NCBI RefSeq assembly: GCF_037893015.1
Contig: NC_133658.1
Coordinates: 16,479,249-16,543,248 of the forward strand
Origin: Macrotis lagotis
Taxonomy: Eukaryota; Chordata; Mammalia; Peramelemorphia; Peramelidae
Length of the DNA: 64,000 nt
Direction of reading: 5' to 3'
The notes under the pieces: generated by a model
Databases searched by the model: none
The model's input: the letters and a program-made list of their open reading frames with translations, nothing else
Told to the model about the DNA's origin: nothing
Position numbers and translations under genes: made by a program
Shown: piece after piece, positions 1 through 11,403 of the stretch
Numbering within the stretch: the stretch's first letter is position 1
How the letters are laid out: each line of letters begins with the position of its first letter

Positions 1-80
1 TCAATATTGTCATTGTATAAATTGTTCTTCTGGTTCTAGTCGCTTCACTCTGAATCAATTCATAAGTCTTTCCACATCAT
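1..80 (-). repeat. L1 3'-end remnant, antisense
   Basis: The opening bases (attgttcttctggttctagt, then a CACTCTGAATCAATTCATA-like stretch) match the antisense 3'-terminal ORF2/3'UTR segment seen more completely at 52550-52630 and 55565-55650. It is short and cut by the window edge, so the assignment is tentative. Confidence 0.35.
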
Positions 81-635
81 AATTTGTGCAGTAACGACCC
101 AATCGATGAGCTTCCAAGTTTGGTTTTTTAAAGATATGTAGAAAAGAGGGAAGTGATGGGATGGGAAGAAAACTATGGCACACTGCAATAAAAACAGAAT
201 TGGAAGCACCAAGATTCAGAAGGAAATCAGTCTGGGGAAGAATACCAACATGGTTGTTTTGGAGAGTGGGGGGAATGGATAATCCAATTTGGGGATGGAA
301 CTGCTGCATAGTATGCCTAGGTAGAGTGATAATCCCTAATAATCCCTAACGGATAGGAAGCTTCTTAGTTTAATTTGTATTTTAATTTTGCCAAGCAGAA
401 AAGATTTCAAAAAGAATATATCAACAAAAATATAAAATGGAGAAAGAATATCCAGGATGAGAAGATCCATGAACCTTGAAGAATTGAAATCAACTAGCCC
501 GGGTGAACAGGATCTTCAGTTACTGGAAAAATTGACTTTTCCCACTGTCAATAATACTTGAAAGATCATGAACAGATGGCACATTGTGGGATTTAAGAAG
601 GGAAAATGTCAAGGATTTAAAAGAAAAGGGAACAG
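81..635. other. Intergenic, no recognisable feature
   Basis: A/G-rich single-copy-looking DNA. Short open frames on both strands (62 and 84 codons) overlap each other and show no domain, signal peptide or codon pattern that would support a gene. Confidence 0.5.
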
Positions 636-780
636 GGGCGGCTAGGTGGCACAGTGGATAGAGCACTGGCCTTGGAGTCAGGAGGACCTGAGTTCAAATC
701 TGACCTCAGACACTTAATTTCCTAGCTGTGTGGCCTTGGGCAAGCCACTTAACCCCATTGCCTTGCAAAAACCTTTAAAA
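636..780 (+). mobile_element. SINE-S, full length with target-site duplication
   Basis: tRNA-derived SINE with an A-box-like TGGCACAGTGG and a B-box-like GAGTTCAAATC, ending in TTGCAAAAACC plus an A-rich tail. It is flanked by the 12-bp direct repeat AAAAGGGAACAG at 624-635 and 781-792, which fixes the insertion boundaries. I take it to be the WSINE1/MAR1-type marsupial SINE (name from memory). Confidence 0.88.
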
Positions 781-897
781 AAAAGGGAACAGAGGTGAGC
801 ATGAGAGTCATAGGCCAGAAGCTAACCTGGACTCCTGAAAAAAATCATAGAAAATACAAAGAACTAGTTGGTTGATATCAAGAATAGAGGTTCTCGA

Positions 898-1165
898 AGT
901 AGCAAGGTGACACACTAGAGAGGGCATTGAACCTAGAGCCGGGAAGATCTGAATTCATATCCCACTTCAGACTGGCACTGAGCAACTCACTTAACCTGCC
1001 TCAGGCTGCCTCAGTTTCTGCAATAGCAAAATAGGGAAAATGATAGTGCCATTCTTTTAGCATTGTTGTGGGGATGAAGTGAGATGATATTTGTAAAGTG
1101 TTTAGAATAGATTCTAGCAAACTCTAAGTACTTAATAAATGTTGCTTCATTTCCTTCCCTTTCTT
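898..1165 (+). repeat. MIR-family CORE-SINE
   Basis: It shows the MIR order: tRNA-like head, ACTCACTTAACC, CCTCAGTTTC, a CAAAATAGGGAAAATGATAG-like core, GTGAGATGATATTTGTAAAG, and the 3' end TACTTAATAAATGTTG. Diverged, but nearly full length. Confidence 0.72.
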
Positions 1166-1304
1166 AATCTGAGAGCCATGATTTCAAGGAATCTTTGAAC
1201 TAGAATAGGAGGGTGGGGCAGGTTTATGTATTTCATTCCATTAATACTAAGGGAAATTTAACATCTTCCCCTCCATTACAATATTATTCTGAGTCTCCAT
1301 AAGT

Positions 1305-1737
1305 TTCACATCTCTCTCTCTCTCTCCCTCTATCTCTCTATGTCTCTGTCTGTCTCTCTCTGATTCTCTCAGTCTGTCAGTCTGTCTCCCTGTCTCTCTC
1401 TCTGATTCTATGTTTCTCCCCCCCCTTTCTCTCTCCCCCTCTTCTCCCCTCCTTCTCTCTCTGTCTCTGTCTTTGTTACTGTCTCTGTCTTTGTCTCTGT
1501 CTCTGTCTCTCTCTCTCTGTCTCTCTCTCTCTCTCTCTCTGTCTTTCTGTCTCTATCTATCTCTGTGTCCTTCTCTCTCCCTTTCTCTCTCTCTCTGTCA
1601 CTCTGTCTCTCTGTCTCTCTCTGACTGTCTCTCAGTCTCTATCAGTCTGTCTCTGTCTCTGTTGGTCTATATCCCTCTGTCTCTCTCTCTCTGTATTTCT
1701 GTCTCTCTTTCTCTCCCCCTTCTCTCTCCCCCCTTCG
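1305..1737. repeat. CT-rich (TCTC/TGTC)n polypyrimidine tract
   Basis: About 430 bp almost entirely of CTCT and TGTC units with scattered interruptions. Open frames across it (Leu/Ser runs) are a by-product of the repeat. Confidence 0.97.
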
Positions 1738-1855
1738 ACCTCCATTCATTTTTGGACAATGTTACTAAATTAGCAGATTAGAATGCTATAAATCATTTAC
1801 TGATATTGATTCCAAGTCTGAGATTCTCTAATTCTGATCTCTATGATGAATCAAT

Positions 1856-1975
1856 CACACCATCACCATCATCATCACCATCACCAGCACCAGCACCAGC
1901 ACCAGCACCATCATCATCATCACCAGCACCAGCACCATCATCAGCACCAGCACCAGCACCAGCACCAACAACACT
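1856..1975. repeat. CAC/CAT/CAG trinucleotide repeat
   Basis: About 40 consecutive triplets of CAC, CAT and CAG. One plus frame reads as a His/Gln run and another as Ser/Ala/Pro; neither is attached to a plausible gene. Confidence 0.96.
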
Positions 1976-1984
1976 TCTGTTGTT

Positions 1985-2115
1985 CTTCAAAGTTTGCAAA
2001 GCACTTTACACATGCTATTTCAGATGCTCTTCAAAATAACCTTGGGAAATAGATCCTGATACCATTTCCATTTTTTCAATGAACAAACAGAAATTCAAAA
2101 CAAGTTTTTAGAGAA
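1985..2115 (-). repeat. MIR-like fragment, antisense
   Basis: AAAGTTTGCAAAGCACTTTA, a TTCAAAATAACC-type centre and a CCATTTCCATTTTTTCAATG stretch match the antisense MIR order (TTTACA..., CTCACAACAACCC, CCATTTTACAGATG). Strongly diverged. Confidence 0.45.
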
Positions 2116-2361
2116 TAGTTAGGTGTGCTTAATAAATCCCTGTTGAATTGAATGCATTTCTGTGAATTTAGTTCAGTGGAATTGAATTGAATTGAACCCT
2201 GGAAAAGTCCTTTAATGTCCTTGTGCCTCCCCTTTCTCCCTCATCTATAAAAATTGGGGTTGGATTAATGGCTTCTGAGTTGCCTTCCACCTTTAGAGGG
2301 AAGATTCTAATATTCTTTGACTTCATTGAAATATACAGTCATTGAGATCCAAATTTTAGCT

Positions 2362-2640
2362 AAAGGGTTAGATAGATCTGGCAGATATAGATGTCTGAGT
2401 TTGGAGTTGAGAAGATCCGAGTTCAAATATGACTTCAAACTACTAGCTGGATGAACAAGTCACTAAAGCCATTTGCCTCAGTTTCCTCTTCTATATAATA
2501 GAGGTGATAATAACATCTACCTTCTGGAATTCTTGTCAAAATCAAATGAGATAATATATGTAAACTACTTAGCAAAGTACCTGGCAAATAGTTGATTCCA
2601 TATAAATATTTTTATTACTATTTATTATTGTTGCTATTAT
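2362..2640 (+). repeat. MIR-family SINE
   Basis: A tRNA-like head (GAGTTCAAAT), CAAGTCACTAAAGCC, TTTGCCTCAGTTTCCTC, GAGATAATATATGTAAAC and CCTGGCAAATAG appear in MIR order, followed by an AT-rich (TTA)n tail. Confidence 0.65.
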
Positions 2641-3620
2641 GACTGTTATTATCATTATCATTGCTGTTATTTTATCAGTCCCGCAATTCTCAATAAATAT
2701 AACCCATTCCATTGTCACCTGTGATACAAGATCCGTTCAGTCTCTAATGATATATACTGGGTCCACATTGACTTCTTGCTCAGCACAGGTCCAGTTGTTT
2801 GCGTCTGAAATGACATAGAGAATAGCATTAAGCCTCAGTATTAGTCATTTCCTTTCAATAAATGCTCCAGTCTGACCTAGTGCATTTAATCCATTTTAGA
2901 TGGAGCCCTGGGGACATGAAAGTACTATCAGAAAGCTGTGATTTTTCAGAGTATTCTGAGCCTACAATGGACTGTGGGAAAGGTCCCCCCCAAAATAAAT
3001 TTGGTTTTCATTATCAAGTCATATTGTACTTTAAATTTTTCTTAAAAGCTATTGTTCAATTTTGTGGGACATGGTTTGGACGGAGAAGAAGCTGTGGTTT
3101 TCTCACTTTCCAAAGACAGAGAACAAAAACCACAATAGTTCTTATATAAAAAAAAGAGAGGAGTCAGTTTTTCAACATGCCAAAAATTATGCTTGCTTTC
3201 AGTTAAAATAAATGAAAACCTAGTTCTTTAGAAAAAGATGAATTGTGGTATTTTTGATGAAAATTCATCTAATATACTTTGCAACCAAGTGTTTTTGTAA
3301 GGACAAAAAGTTCATTAAATTAAATGCTGTGGGCTGGCTGGGAGCCATGTGCTATCTTTATAAATGCATTTAAAATTAAAAGGAACCAAAAATGCATTTC
3401 CATCCTTCCCAAGGAATGCAATCAAGTTTTGAAATGTAGTTAATAGCCAGGCTTGTCAATCTACACAAAGCTAAAATGTTGATTTTGGTCTCTTACACAG
3501 CAATCATGGATTAAGTCGCTACCATACTGCAGGAATTATACTAAGCAAAATAAAAATTGTTGCTTTCCACATAGCCTCGGTCTGAAAGGATATATATTGA
3601 TCTCAAGCCAATCAGAAGCT
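2641..3620. other. Non-repetitive intergenic block
   Basis: Nearly 1 kb in which I recognise no repeat. An open frame at 2862-3149 (95 codons, plus) has no recognisable domain. The block holds two ATGCATTT octamers (3364-3371 and 3392-3399) in an AT-rich context, so it is a candidate conserved non-coding element, not a gene. Confidence 0.35.
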
Positions 3621-3741
3621 TTATTCAATAAAGTGCCTACCAACTGCTATGTTCTCAATCAAGAGAAGGATTCATTTGCAAGCTTCTGTTTTCTTTCTAA
3701 CTATACTCAACATTTGTGTCACTATGTCTACCCGGCTCTTT

Positions 3742-4035
3742 TGTTGTTCAGTTATTCAGTCTTGTCTGACTCTTCATGACCTCATGGATGATCCTTCTTT
3801 CTTCTACTATCTCACAGAGTCTGTCCAAGCTTGTATTCTACTGTCCATTGGGTTTTCTTGGCAAAGATACTGGACTGGTTTTCCATTTCCTTCTCCAGTG
3901 GATGGCCTTCTCCACTATGGCTTGTCTATCTTGGGTGACCCTACATGAAATAGTACATAGTGTTATTGAGCTATGCAAATCACCACAACAAGGCAGTAAT
4001 CCAGGAGGAGTACCTTTAACTAGTCAGAAATACAT
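3742..4035 (-). mobile_element. RTE/BovB-like LINE 3' end, antisense
   Basis: Read left to right it gives TTCAGTTATTCAGTCTTGTC, CTGACTCTTCATGACC, GTCCATTGGGTTTTCTTGGC, AAAGATACTGG and CCATTTCCTTCTCCAG. This is the antisense order of the 3' end of RTE/BovB elements, as known from ruminants, reptiles and marsupials. It extends past the SINE-like tail into GGTGACCCTACATGAAATAG, the 3' end of the ORF region. 5' truncated, no intact frame. Confidence 0.62.
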
Positions 4036-4231
4036 ATAGGAATGAGGAAGTTTTAAATCCTGATCTAAGGGCAGAGGTGGTTTACACTCTCATCCATTTG
4101 TATACTACCTTCTGGGTATTGCTGAACAGTCTTGCTCCCTCTCTCTAAAAATCTTAGGTACCACGTAAATCTATAAAAGCAAAATCCAAAGTCTATCAGT
4201 ACTTTTCTTCCTTGGCTGAGATTTCTGGACT

Positions 4232-4480
4232 TGATCCAGAATCATAGAATTTTTAAATTAGAAAGGATCTCAGAAGCCCAGACCATAAACATCCAGAGTC
4301 AAACCCACAGATGGAAAAAGAAGGGTGAAAGGTTCTCCTCTATGTCATATTTAACCACTGATCATCCAACCCTTGATTAAAAACTTAAGTGCGCAAGAAA
4401 CCCACTCCCTCCCAAAGTATATCACCCTCTTTGAGATAGCTTTTCATCTCCAAACATTTTGCTTTACATCAACTCTAAAT
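4232..4480 (-). repeat. Ancient LINE-like relic (CR1/L3-type candidate), antisense
   Basis: AATCATAGAATTTTTAAATT followed by AGAAAGGATCTCAGAAG and a later CATCCAACCCTTGATTAAAA resembles the antisense 3' end of a CR1/L3-like family seen in sense at 38640-38880. Too diverged for certainty. Confidence 0.33.
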
Positions 4481-5099
4481 TGTCCTGTTTGTATCATCCC
4501 CATTGCAGAGGGGACAAGAAAGATGAAAAAATCTGCCCTTTGGAGTCAAATAGAACAATTGGAAACCTCTTTTATAAGAGACTTCCTCAAATACTTGCAG
4601 GTTTCTTGATTCCTTGGACTTATAAACTCGAACTTCTCTAACTGATTTAATTCGCCTTTACCTCCTGATTACCTCTTAAGGTGTCTGCCTCTCCTATATA
4701 TTTTGCTCAGCTGGATTTCCAAGAGTTTTCCCTTCTATCCACCTGAGAATCACTGTCCCCCCAGACTGATGAAATGCATTGAGCCATTCTGGAAAACTTG
4801 AAATAGAGCTATGAAAAGAAAAAGAAAAAGATAAATTCTAAGTTCATTTCTAAGAGAAGATATCTTCCTAAAAATGATGAAAACCAATTAGGCAAAAGCT
4901 AATGCTAATTAAAGCCTTGAGGCCATTGTATTTTTTTATATAAGACTCTCTGATACTTGAAACATGGTCATCTTTATTATACAATCGCCATTATCTTCAT
5001 TTATATAATGCTTTGAGTTTCAAAAGCTCTTTCGATGTATTAATTCATACACTCCTTGCTCATTTCCAATGATGTGCTCTTCTCCCCACTTCAGTTGTA

Positions 5100-7870
5100 A
5101 TACCCTTAGTTTTATAATGTTTTTAATCCTTCCTTATCCCTTTTAATTAAACCATTTTTGTTTTTGCATGTCTGATATTAGAATTGCTACCCTTTGGCTA
5201 GGTGGTGTAGTGGATAAAGCACCGGCCCTGGAGTCAGGAGTACCTGGGTTCAAATCCGGTCTCAGACATTTAATAATTACCTAGCTGTGTGGCGTTGGGC
5301 AAGCCACTTAACCCCATTTGCCTTGCAAAAAACCTAAAAAAAAAAAGAATTGCTACCCTTAATTTTTTTTTAAATTCCAACTGAAGTATAGTACATTCTG
5401 GTCCAGTCTTTTACCTTTACCCTGCATGTACCTCTCTGCTTCAAATGTGTTTCTTGTAAACAACATATTGTAGGATTCTAGTTTTTAATCTACTCTTCTA
5501 TCTGCTTCTCTTTTACAGGAAAGGCCATTCAATTCACATTTAAAATGATTAGTTCTGTATTTCCCTCCATCCTATCTTCTCCCTCTTTGTACTTTTCTCT
5601 CTCTCTCCTTTACCCTTTTCCCTCCTCAACAATGTTTTCCTCTAACTGCTGCATCTGTCAATCTGTTCACCCTTCTATCAACAATCTTCCCTTTTCTTTT
5701 CCCTTTTCCCTTTCCCCCTTTCCCTTACTTTATTTTCCTTTAACTTTAACTTTAGTTTGATTTATCCCTTTAATTTTATCATCCTCACCTTTTTTCCCCC
5801 TTCCACCCTACCTCCCTGCAGGATAGGATAAATTTCTAAACCCATTTGGGAATATATGTTATTCCCTCACTGAGCCAAATCTGTTGAGAGTAAGATTTAC
5901 TCAGTGCTCACTAGTTCCCTTGGTTCTTTTTACCGAAATAGGTTCTTTGTCCTTCATTGTAGTGTTATTTATCCCACAATGTCTTCTCTCAGTATAATCC
6001 TTTTTTATGTCTTGTTTTATACCTGTTTTGTACTCATACTCTCTGTCAAAAATGTATTCCTTTTAAATGTCCTGATAGAAGTATAGTTCTCAAGAGTCAT
6101 AAATATCCTTACATCCTATTCAATATAAATCCATACCCTCTTTTCAAGAACAATTCCTCCAACATCCCAATAAATACAACCCTTGAGTTGAATTTGATGT
6201 GATCAAACTATATATGTCCTTTTTCAAAATACCCTCCCTTCCACTGACCGAATAGGAATATCTCCCTCAAGAGCTAAAAGTTTGATCACAAGATCACAAC
6301 ACAGTCAGTTTTACCCACACCCTCTGACTAATTATGGTCCTTTCAATTGTCCAAAGATAAATAGAGTTCTCAAGAAGTAACTAACATTCCCCCTTCTGTT
6401 TACCTTTTTACACATTTCTTGAATCTTGTATTTGAAGATCAAATTTTTTGTTCAGTTCTGTGTTTTTTAATCAAGTAAGTTTGAAAGTCCTGTATTTTTT
6501 GAATATCCATCCTTTCCCCGGAAAGAATATTCTTGCAGGATAGTTGATTGGTTACAATTCAAATTCCTTTGCCCTCCAGAATATCATATTCCAGACCCTC
6601 TAATCCTTTAATGTTGAAGCTGATAAATCCTGTGTGATCCTGCCTGTGGCTCCCTGGTCTTTTTGCTTCTTTTTGGCAGTTTACAGTATTTTCTCTTTTA
6701 GTTGAGAATTCTGAAATTTGTCTTCAATATTAATTGAAGTTTTTAATTTGGGGATCTCTTTTTGGAGTGATCAATGGATTCTTTCAAAAGTCTACTTTAT
6801 CTTCTTGGTCTAACATATTAGAGCATATTTCCATGATAACTTACTCCATGCTATTGTGCAGGCTATTTTTCTGATCATGACCTTCTGTTATAACATGATT
6901 CATAAATTAATCTCTCCTGGTCAGTTTCCTAAGAGATGTTTTGCATTTTCTTCTATTTCTTTTGTCTTTTTGTTTTGTTTGATGGAATCTTGGTGACATT
7001 CATTTCCATTTGTACATTCTAGTTTTTGAGGTTCTATTTTCTTTAGTTTACTTTTCTCCCCTTTCTTTTTCCAATTACTTAATTTTATTTTCCAACTAAT
7101 TCATTTTACTTTTATATTCAGTTAATTTTTCATACTTCTGTATGACTCTCCTTTCTTTTCTCCATTTTTCTTCTCTCTTCTTTGGTTTTTAAAATTGTTT
7201 TTTAACTCTTCCAGGAGGTATTTTGGAATTGAAAACCATGCCTCAATCCCTTAGAGGTTTCATATGTGGGTATTGTTTTCACTACTTTCCTCTTCTCAGA
7301 CGGCTATGAAAATAACAGCCGTCAATGGCTAGGACATTTGGGGACGGGGGGGAGGGGGTGGCGGGGTTGCTGACCATTTTGTCAGTTGAGCTCTGTTCTG
7401 GTGGTATGGGGTGTATAGTCTCAAGGGTTTTTTCCCTTTGCTTTTGGGGAGTTTTTGCTTTTTTTTGCTGTAGACTAAGGTACCTGGCTTTCCACTCTGA
7501 TGTTTGCCATGTTCCTGGTTTGCTACTTGTACAACAGTAGCCTAGCACTGCATCAGCTTCCTAGGACTCAAAACCTTGCTTTCTGAGCTGGGATTGGGAA
7601 CCTCATGGCTGACAGAGCTGTGCCAAGAGAGGCTAAAATTCTCTTAATGTCTTTCCAGCTTTCCAACTATGCTGGGCTAAACTCACCTTTTCTCCACACA
7701 ACAGACCTTTTCCAGAAGTTTCTCCAAGTTATATAGCTGAAAAGTTGTTTTGTTACTCCTTTTGTGGTTTCCTGTAACTTTAAGATGTGTGTAGAGACTT
7801 CACTCAAAATTGTTTCAGGAGAAGTTCCAAGAGTTTCCTAGTTTCAAACCATTATCTTAGCTCTCTACCC
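5100..7870 (-). mobile_element. L1 5' half (ORF1 and start of ORF2), antisense, decayed
   Basis: An AT/pyrimidine-rich stretch in the order of an antisense L1. The ORF2 endonuclease start comes first (TTAGAATTGCTACCCTTAAT corresponds to the GVAILV-coding region). Next is the ORF1 end (ATATCATATTCCAGACCC, TTTTGGCAGTTTACAGTATT), then the coiled-coil part of ORF1 (TTCTTCTATTTCTTTTGTC), then a less AT-rich 5' region near 7280-7870. All frames are interrupted. A SINE-S sits inside it at 5195-5345. ORF placement is by analogy with eutherian L1. Confidence 0.58.
5195..5345 (+). mobile_element. SINE-S with 15-bp target-site duplication
   Basis: Full-length SINE-S (GGCTAGGTGGTGTAGTGG head, GGGTTCAAATCCGG B box, TTGCAAAAAACC plus poly(A)). 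The perfect 15-bp repeat AGAATTGCTACCCTT flanks it at 5180-5194 and 5346-5360. Removing one copy restores the host L1 sequence, so it landed in an existing L1. Confidence 0.93.
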
Positions 7871-7894
7871 CTGAAGTCAATCTGTCATTTCTAA

Positions 7895-9345
7895 TGACCG
7901 ATTCTCTACTGCCTACAAGTATATCCATGATCCCCATCCCATCTTCAAAAAATAAATACATGAAAAGGGTAAAAACATCACTTGTTCAAAAATATTCATA
8001 GCAGCTCTGTTTGTGGTGACAAAGAATTGGAAATTGAGTGAATGTACATCATTTGGGGAATGTTTTAATAAACTGTGGCATATATGTATGTCATGGAACA
8101 CTATTGTTCAATTAGAAACCAGGAAGGATGGGAATTCAGGGAAGCTTGGAAGGATTTGCATGAACTGATGCTGAGAGAGATGAGAAGAACCAGAAAAACA
8201 CTGTACACCCTAAGAGTAACATGGGAGGGATGATCAACCTTGATGGACTCCCTCATTCCATCAATGTAACAATCAGGAACAATTTGGGGCTGTCTGCAAT
8301 GGAGAATACCATCTGTATCCAGAGAAAGAACTATGGAGTTTGAACAAAGACCAAAGACAATTTCCTTTAATTTTTTTTGGAACTGTTACCTTATGCAATT
8401 TTGCTATCTCCTATACTTTATTTTTCTTCCTTAAGGATATGATTGTTCTCCCATCACATTCAACTTAGATCTATGTTTACCATGGAAACAATGTAAAGAT
8501 TAACAGACTACCTTCTGTGGGGGGTGGGGAGGGAAGCAAAATTGAGGGGGGGATTGTAAAATTCAAAATAAATAAATAAATTTTAAAAACAAAACAAAAA
8601 AATAAAAAGATGATAGATAAATGATAGATTCATAAATTTTTAAAATTTCATTTGGTGTAATCATTGCTACTTCCTTTCATTTTCAATCTCTCCTTATCAT
8701 AGCTAAACTCCTTAAGACCATCGGCAATCCATTTTCTTCTCATTTTCTTTATACCTTAGTCTGATTTCTGGCCTCACTATCACTTGAAAAGGCTCCTCCA
8801 AAATCTCTTACCTACAAAATCTAATAGTCTTTTCTCAATTCTAGTATTTTCTGAATTCTCTACAATCTCTTTTTCTTTACATTGTTGAGCATCTTCTTCT
8901 CCATGACTCTCCCTTTCTTTAAACTTCTGTGATACTAGTCTATCCTGGTACTTCTCTTACCTGTCTGGTCATTCCTCCTGTCACAAACTTTATGATTCAG
9001 CAGTAATGCCTTCCTTGCTATTCTTTTTATTAGCTATTTCATCTCTGTAGTATTTTTATTAGCTAGCCCTCATTACTGGAATGTTCTCCTTCCCCACCTC
9101 TGCTGCCTGGATTACCTAATTTCCTTCAAGCACCAGCTAAAATCCCATCTTTTATAAGAAGTCTTTCTTGATCTTTGAATAATAGTGCCTTCTTTCTCTG
9201 ATAACTTACAAATCATCTTGCAAATATCTACTTTGTACATAATTGCCTTCATCATGTGTCTCCCCAATCAGATAAGCATGTTGCATCCCCAGTCCCTGAC
9301 ACATAGTAGGTGATTAATAAATGATTATTTAGTTGAAGTGGTTCT
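7895..9345 (+). repeat. L2 LINE, split by an L1 insertion
   Basis: The first piece (7895-7965) has CTCTACTGCCTACAAGTATA then CCCATCTTCAAAAAA. The second (8650-9345) has ATAGCTAAACTCCTTAAGAC, then CTGGAATGTTCTCCTTCCCC, CTTCAAGCACCAGCTAAAATC, and the 3' end GACACATAGTAGGTGATTAATAAATGATT. This is the L2 3' ORF/UTR order in sense. Both pieces lie on the same strand either side of the L1 at 7966-8610. Confidence 0.52.
7966..8610 (+). mobile_element. L1 3' end (ORF2 C-terminus and 3'UTR), 5' truncated
   Basis: One plus frame near 7975-8115 reads IFIAALFVVTKNWKL and later NKLWHICM, the C-terminal end of L1 ORF2. The 3'UTR follows (GTATCCAGAGAAAGAACTAT, GTTTGAACAAAGACCAAAGA), then a G-rich stretch and an A-rich tail at 8560-8610. 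The 3'UTR matches the antisense L1 at 52380-53505 at high identity, so both belong to one subfamily. Confidence 0.78.
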
Positions 9346-9359
9346 AACAAAAACCAAGT

Positions 9360-9485
9360 GTCGTGGGTGCTATCATTACCTTCCAAGGTTAGTGACTTGC
9401 CCAAGATCACACAACTGAATATATATTTGAGATAGCTTTTCTTGACTCCAAATTAAACATTCTATCCTCTACGTCTCCCAGATGC
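9360..9485 (-). repeat. MIR fragment, antisense
   Basis: GCTATCATTACCTTCC, GGTTAGTGACTTGCCCAAG, ATCACACAACTGAATATA and a terminal CTCTACGTCTCCCAGATGC follow antisense MIR order. Confidence 0.5.
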
Positions 9486-9528
9486 TCACTTTATAAACAA
9501 AGCTAGTATTACATCGCTATAAGATGAT

Positions 9529-9816
9529 GATGTTTGTCCTTCATTCTCAAAGATGAACATGACATCAGGAAGCTGACGCCACAGCAAGCACATAAATTGG
9601 ATTTGAGTGAGGGGCTGCTGTGCTAAGTCACTAACCTCACTTTCTCCTCCAGTCATCTGAATCCATTGGTCTGCTAAGGATGACTGGAGATGACCCGGAT
9701 TCAAGGCAATCAGGGTTAAATTGACTTGCCCAAGCTTGTGAGTATCAAGCGTCTGAGACCGGATTCAATCTTCTGACCTCCCGACCCCAAGACCGGTGCA
9801 CCATGTAGCTGCCCTG
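9529..9816 (-). mobile_element. SINE-L, antisense, with target-site duplication
   Basis: The long tRNA-headed SINE in antisense: TTTGTCCTTCATTCTCAAAG, GACATCAGG, GGATTTGAGTGAGGGG, CCTCACTTTCTCCTCCAG, GATGACTGGAGATGACCC, ending in the complement of a tRNA-like head (GTGCACCATGTAGCTGCCC). It is flanked by CATYGCTATAAGATGAT at 9512-9528 and 9817-9833 (one mismatch). Confidence 0.88.
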
Positions 9817-9833
9817 CATTGCTATAAGATGAT

Positions 9834-11354
9834 AGCTTGATCTCAAACTTGATGGTCTCAGTGTCACATTAGGACTTATTTTACTTTGATTTCACTAGTA
9901 TATTTGTACTAGCCCACATAAGTCTATATTTCTTAATGCAATGACTTATTAATCTGGTTCCTTTTTGTTGTGGACAAAAAGACAAAGGGTCACATGATGT
10001 GACTTGGGGTAGAGAAGGCAAACTTCTAAAAAGCTATGACATCCCAGGTATGGGTCATTCCTTGATTCATTCCTAGATGATTGTGGAAAAGAAGAAATGA
10101 ATCTCAAAATTCCAGTAAGAGTAATTCAGAATAGGGAAAAGCAACCCCAATCTCAGTCTAAAACATTAACACTCAGAGTAAGTAGGCTGACCTGCCTTAG
10201 TCACAATCAACTGGGCCAAAGAACTAATTGTCCAGTGTGATCAATCAACATCCAGTTGAAATTCTGCAGAATATTAATAGGTATTTTTCTTTCTGTCAAT
10301 GGCTTCCATTATCTGTCTCTTTAACAATAGTTATAGTCTTTGATTCCCTAAAAGTTTATTTCCTGCCTCAAATTTGTAGATTGTCCTTAATTGAATCAAA
10401 CTCAACCTGCTCTTGTTAGTATAGTGTGTGAAAGGGTGGAATATGGAAGAAGCCTGCAGAAAAGAAGACTCAGGGGTATTTACTATTCATCTGCACAGAT
10501 TTGAAAAACTTTCAGATGGTAGAGAAACTAGGCTTGTTTTGCCAGAAACCAGAAGTAGAAGCAATGAATGGAAGACATCAACACTGAGGCCAATCCAGGC
10601 TTAATATATGGGGAACTCTTCCCATGATTTGAACTATTCAAAAGTAGAGTGAGTGGTGTTAGGCAATGATAGGTTTCCCCCTCCTTACTTGAGATGCCTT
10701 CAACCCAAAGCTAGATGACCAATTGCTGAGGATTTTGAAAAGTCTTCACGGTCAGGGCATGATGATCTCTGAGGTCTCTTATATCTCGGGGATCCTGAGA
10801 TTCTGGTTTCACTCCTCAGGTGTGGATGAGATCACAAGACCACTAACAAACTGCATGACTCTGGGATTCTGGAATTTGATGAGTTCCTTTTCTTCTTATA
10901 ATGCAACTGTTCTTTCCCTGGGTGCAGGAAGCAATTGTTGCTGTTGATAAAATCAGGTCATCTTGTCTTCTGGTATTTTGTATTCCACTGGACTAGTTGC
11001 AATCTCTTTAACTAGGTTTCCCTGGATCACATTAAAGGAATAAGAAGATAAATTATTAAAGTGGTTAAAGAGAGTATAAAGGGAATGCTGAAGGCTGAAT
11101 TTTTTTCCTGATACTGACAGATGAACAAGTTCATGCTATTAATTTCCTCCCTAGGGCAGTTACTAAGGCTGTAGCTGGGTAAAGGAGATTGGCTGGAAAG
11201 TTGGCATATTGATCCAGAGGCCAAGCATAGACTTCAGGAGGAAAGGGATAGAATGTTCTTCCCCCCCTTGGCCTTTCACAGAGCTGTGAATGTGTCAATG
11301 TGGGCACTGGAGTTGCCAGTGAAACCACAGTAGGGAAGCTTCCCATTTCGAAAA

Positions 11355-11358
<4 letters not shown>
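9834..11358. other. Intergenic, no recognisable feature
   Basis: About 1.5 kb of ordinary-composition sequence. Short open frames (63-74 codons) on both strands show no domain and no frame-specific codon signal. I recognise no repeat here. Confidence 0.45.

Positions 11359-11402
<44 letters not shown>
11359..11402. repeat. (TG)22 microsatellite
   Basis: Uninterrupted 44-bp TG repeat. Confidence 0.99.

Positions 11403-11403
<1 letters not shown>

Noticed and set aside
5100..8610. L1 twin-priming inversion joining the antisense 5' half to the sense 3' end
   Set aside because: Orientation and order fit twin priming, but 7895-7965 between them reads as L2 sequence that continues after 8650. The sense L1 therefore appears to be a separate insertion into L2. 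Subfamily comparison could reopen the question.
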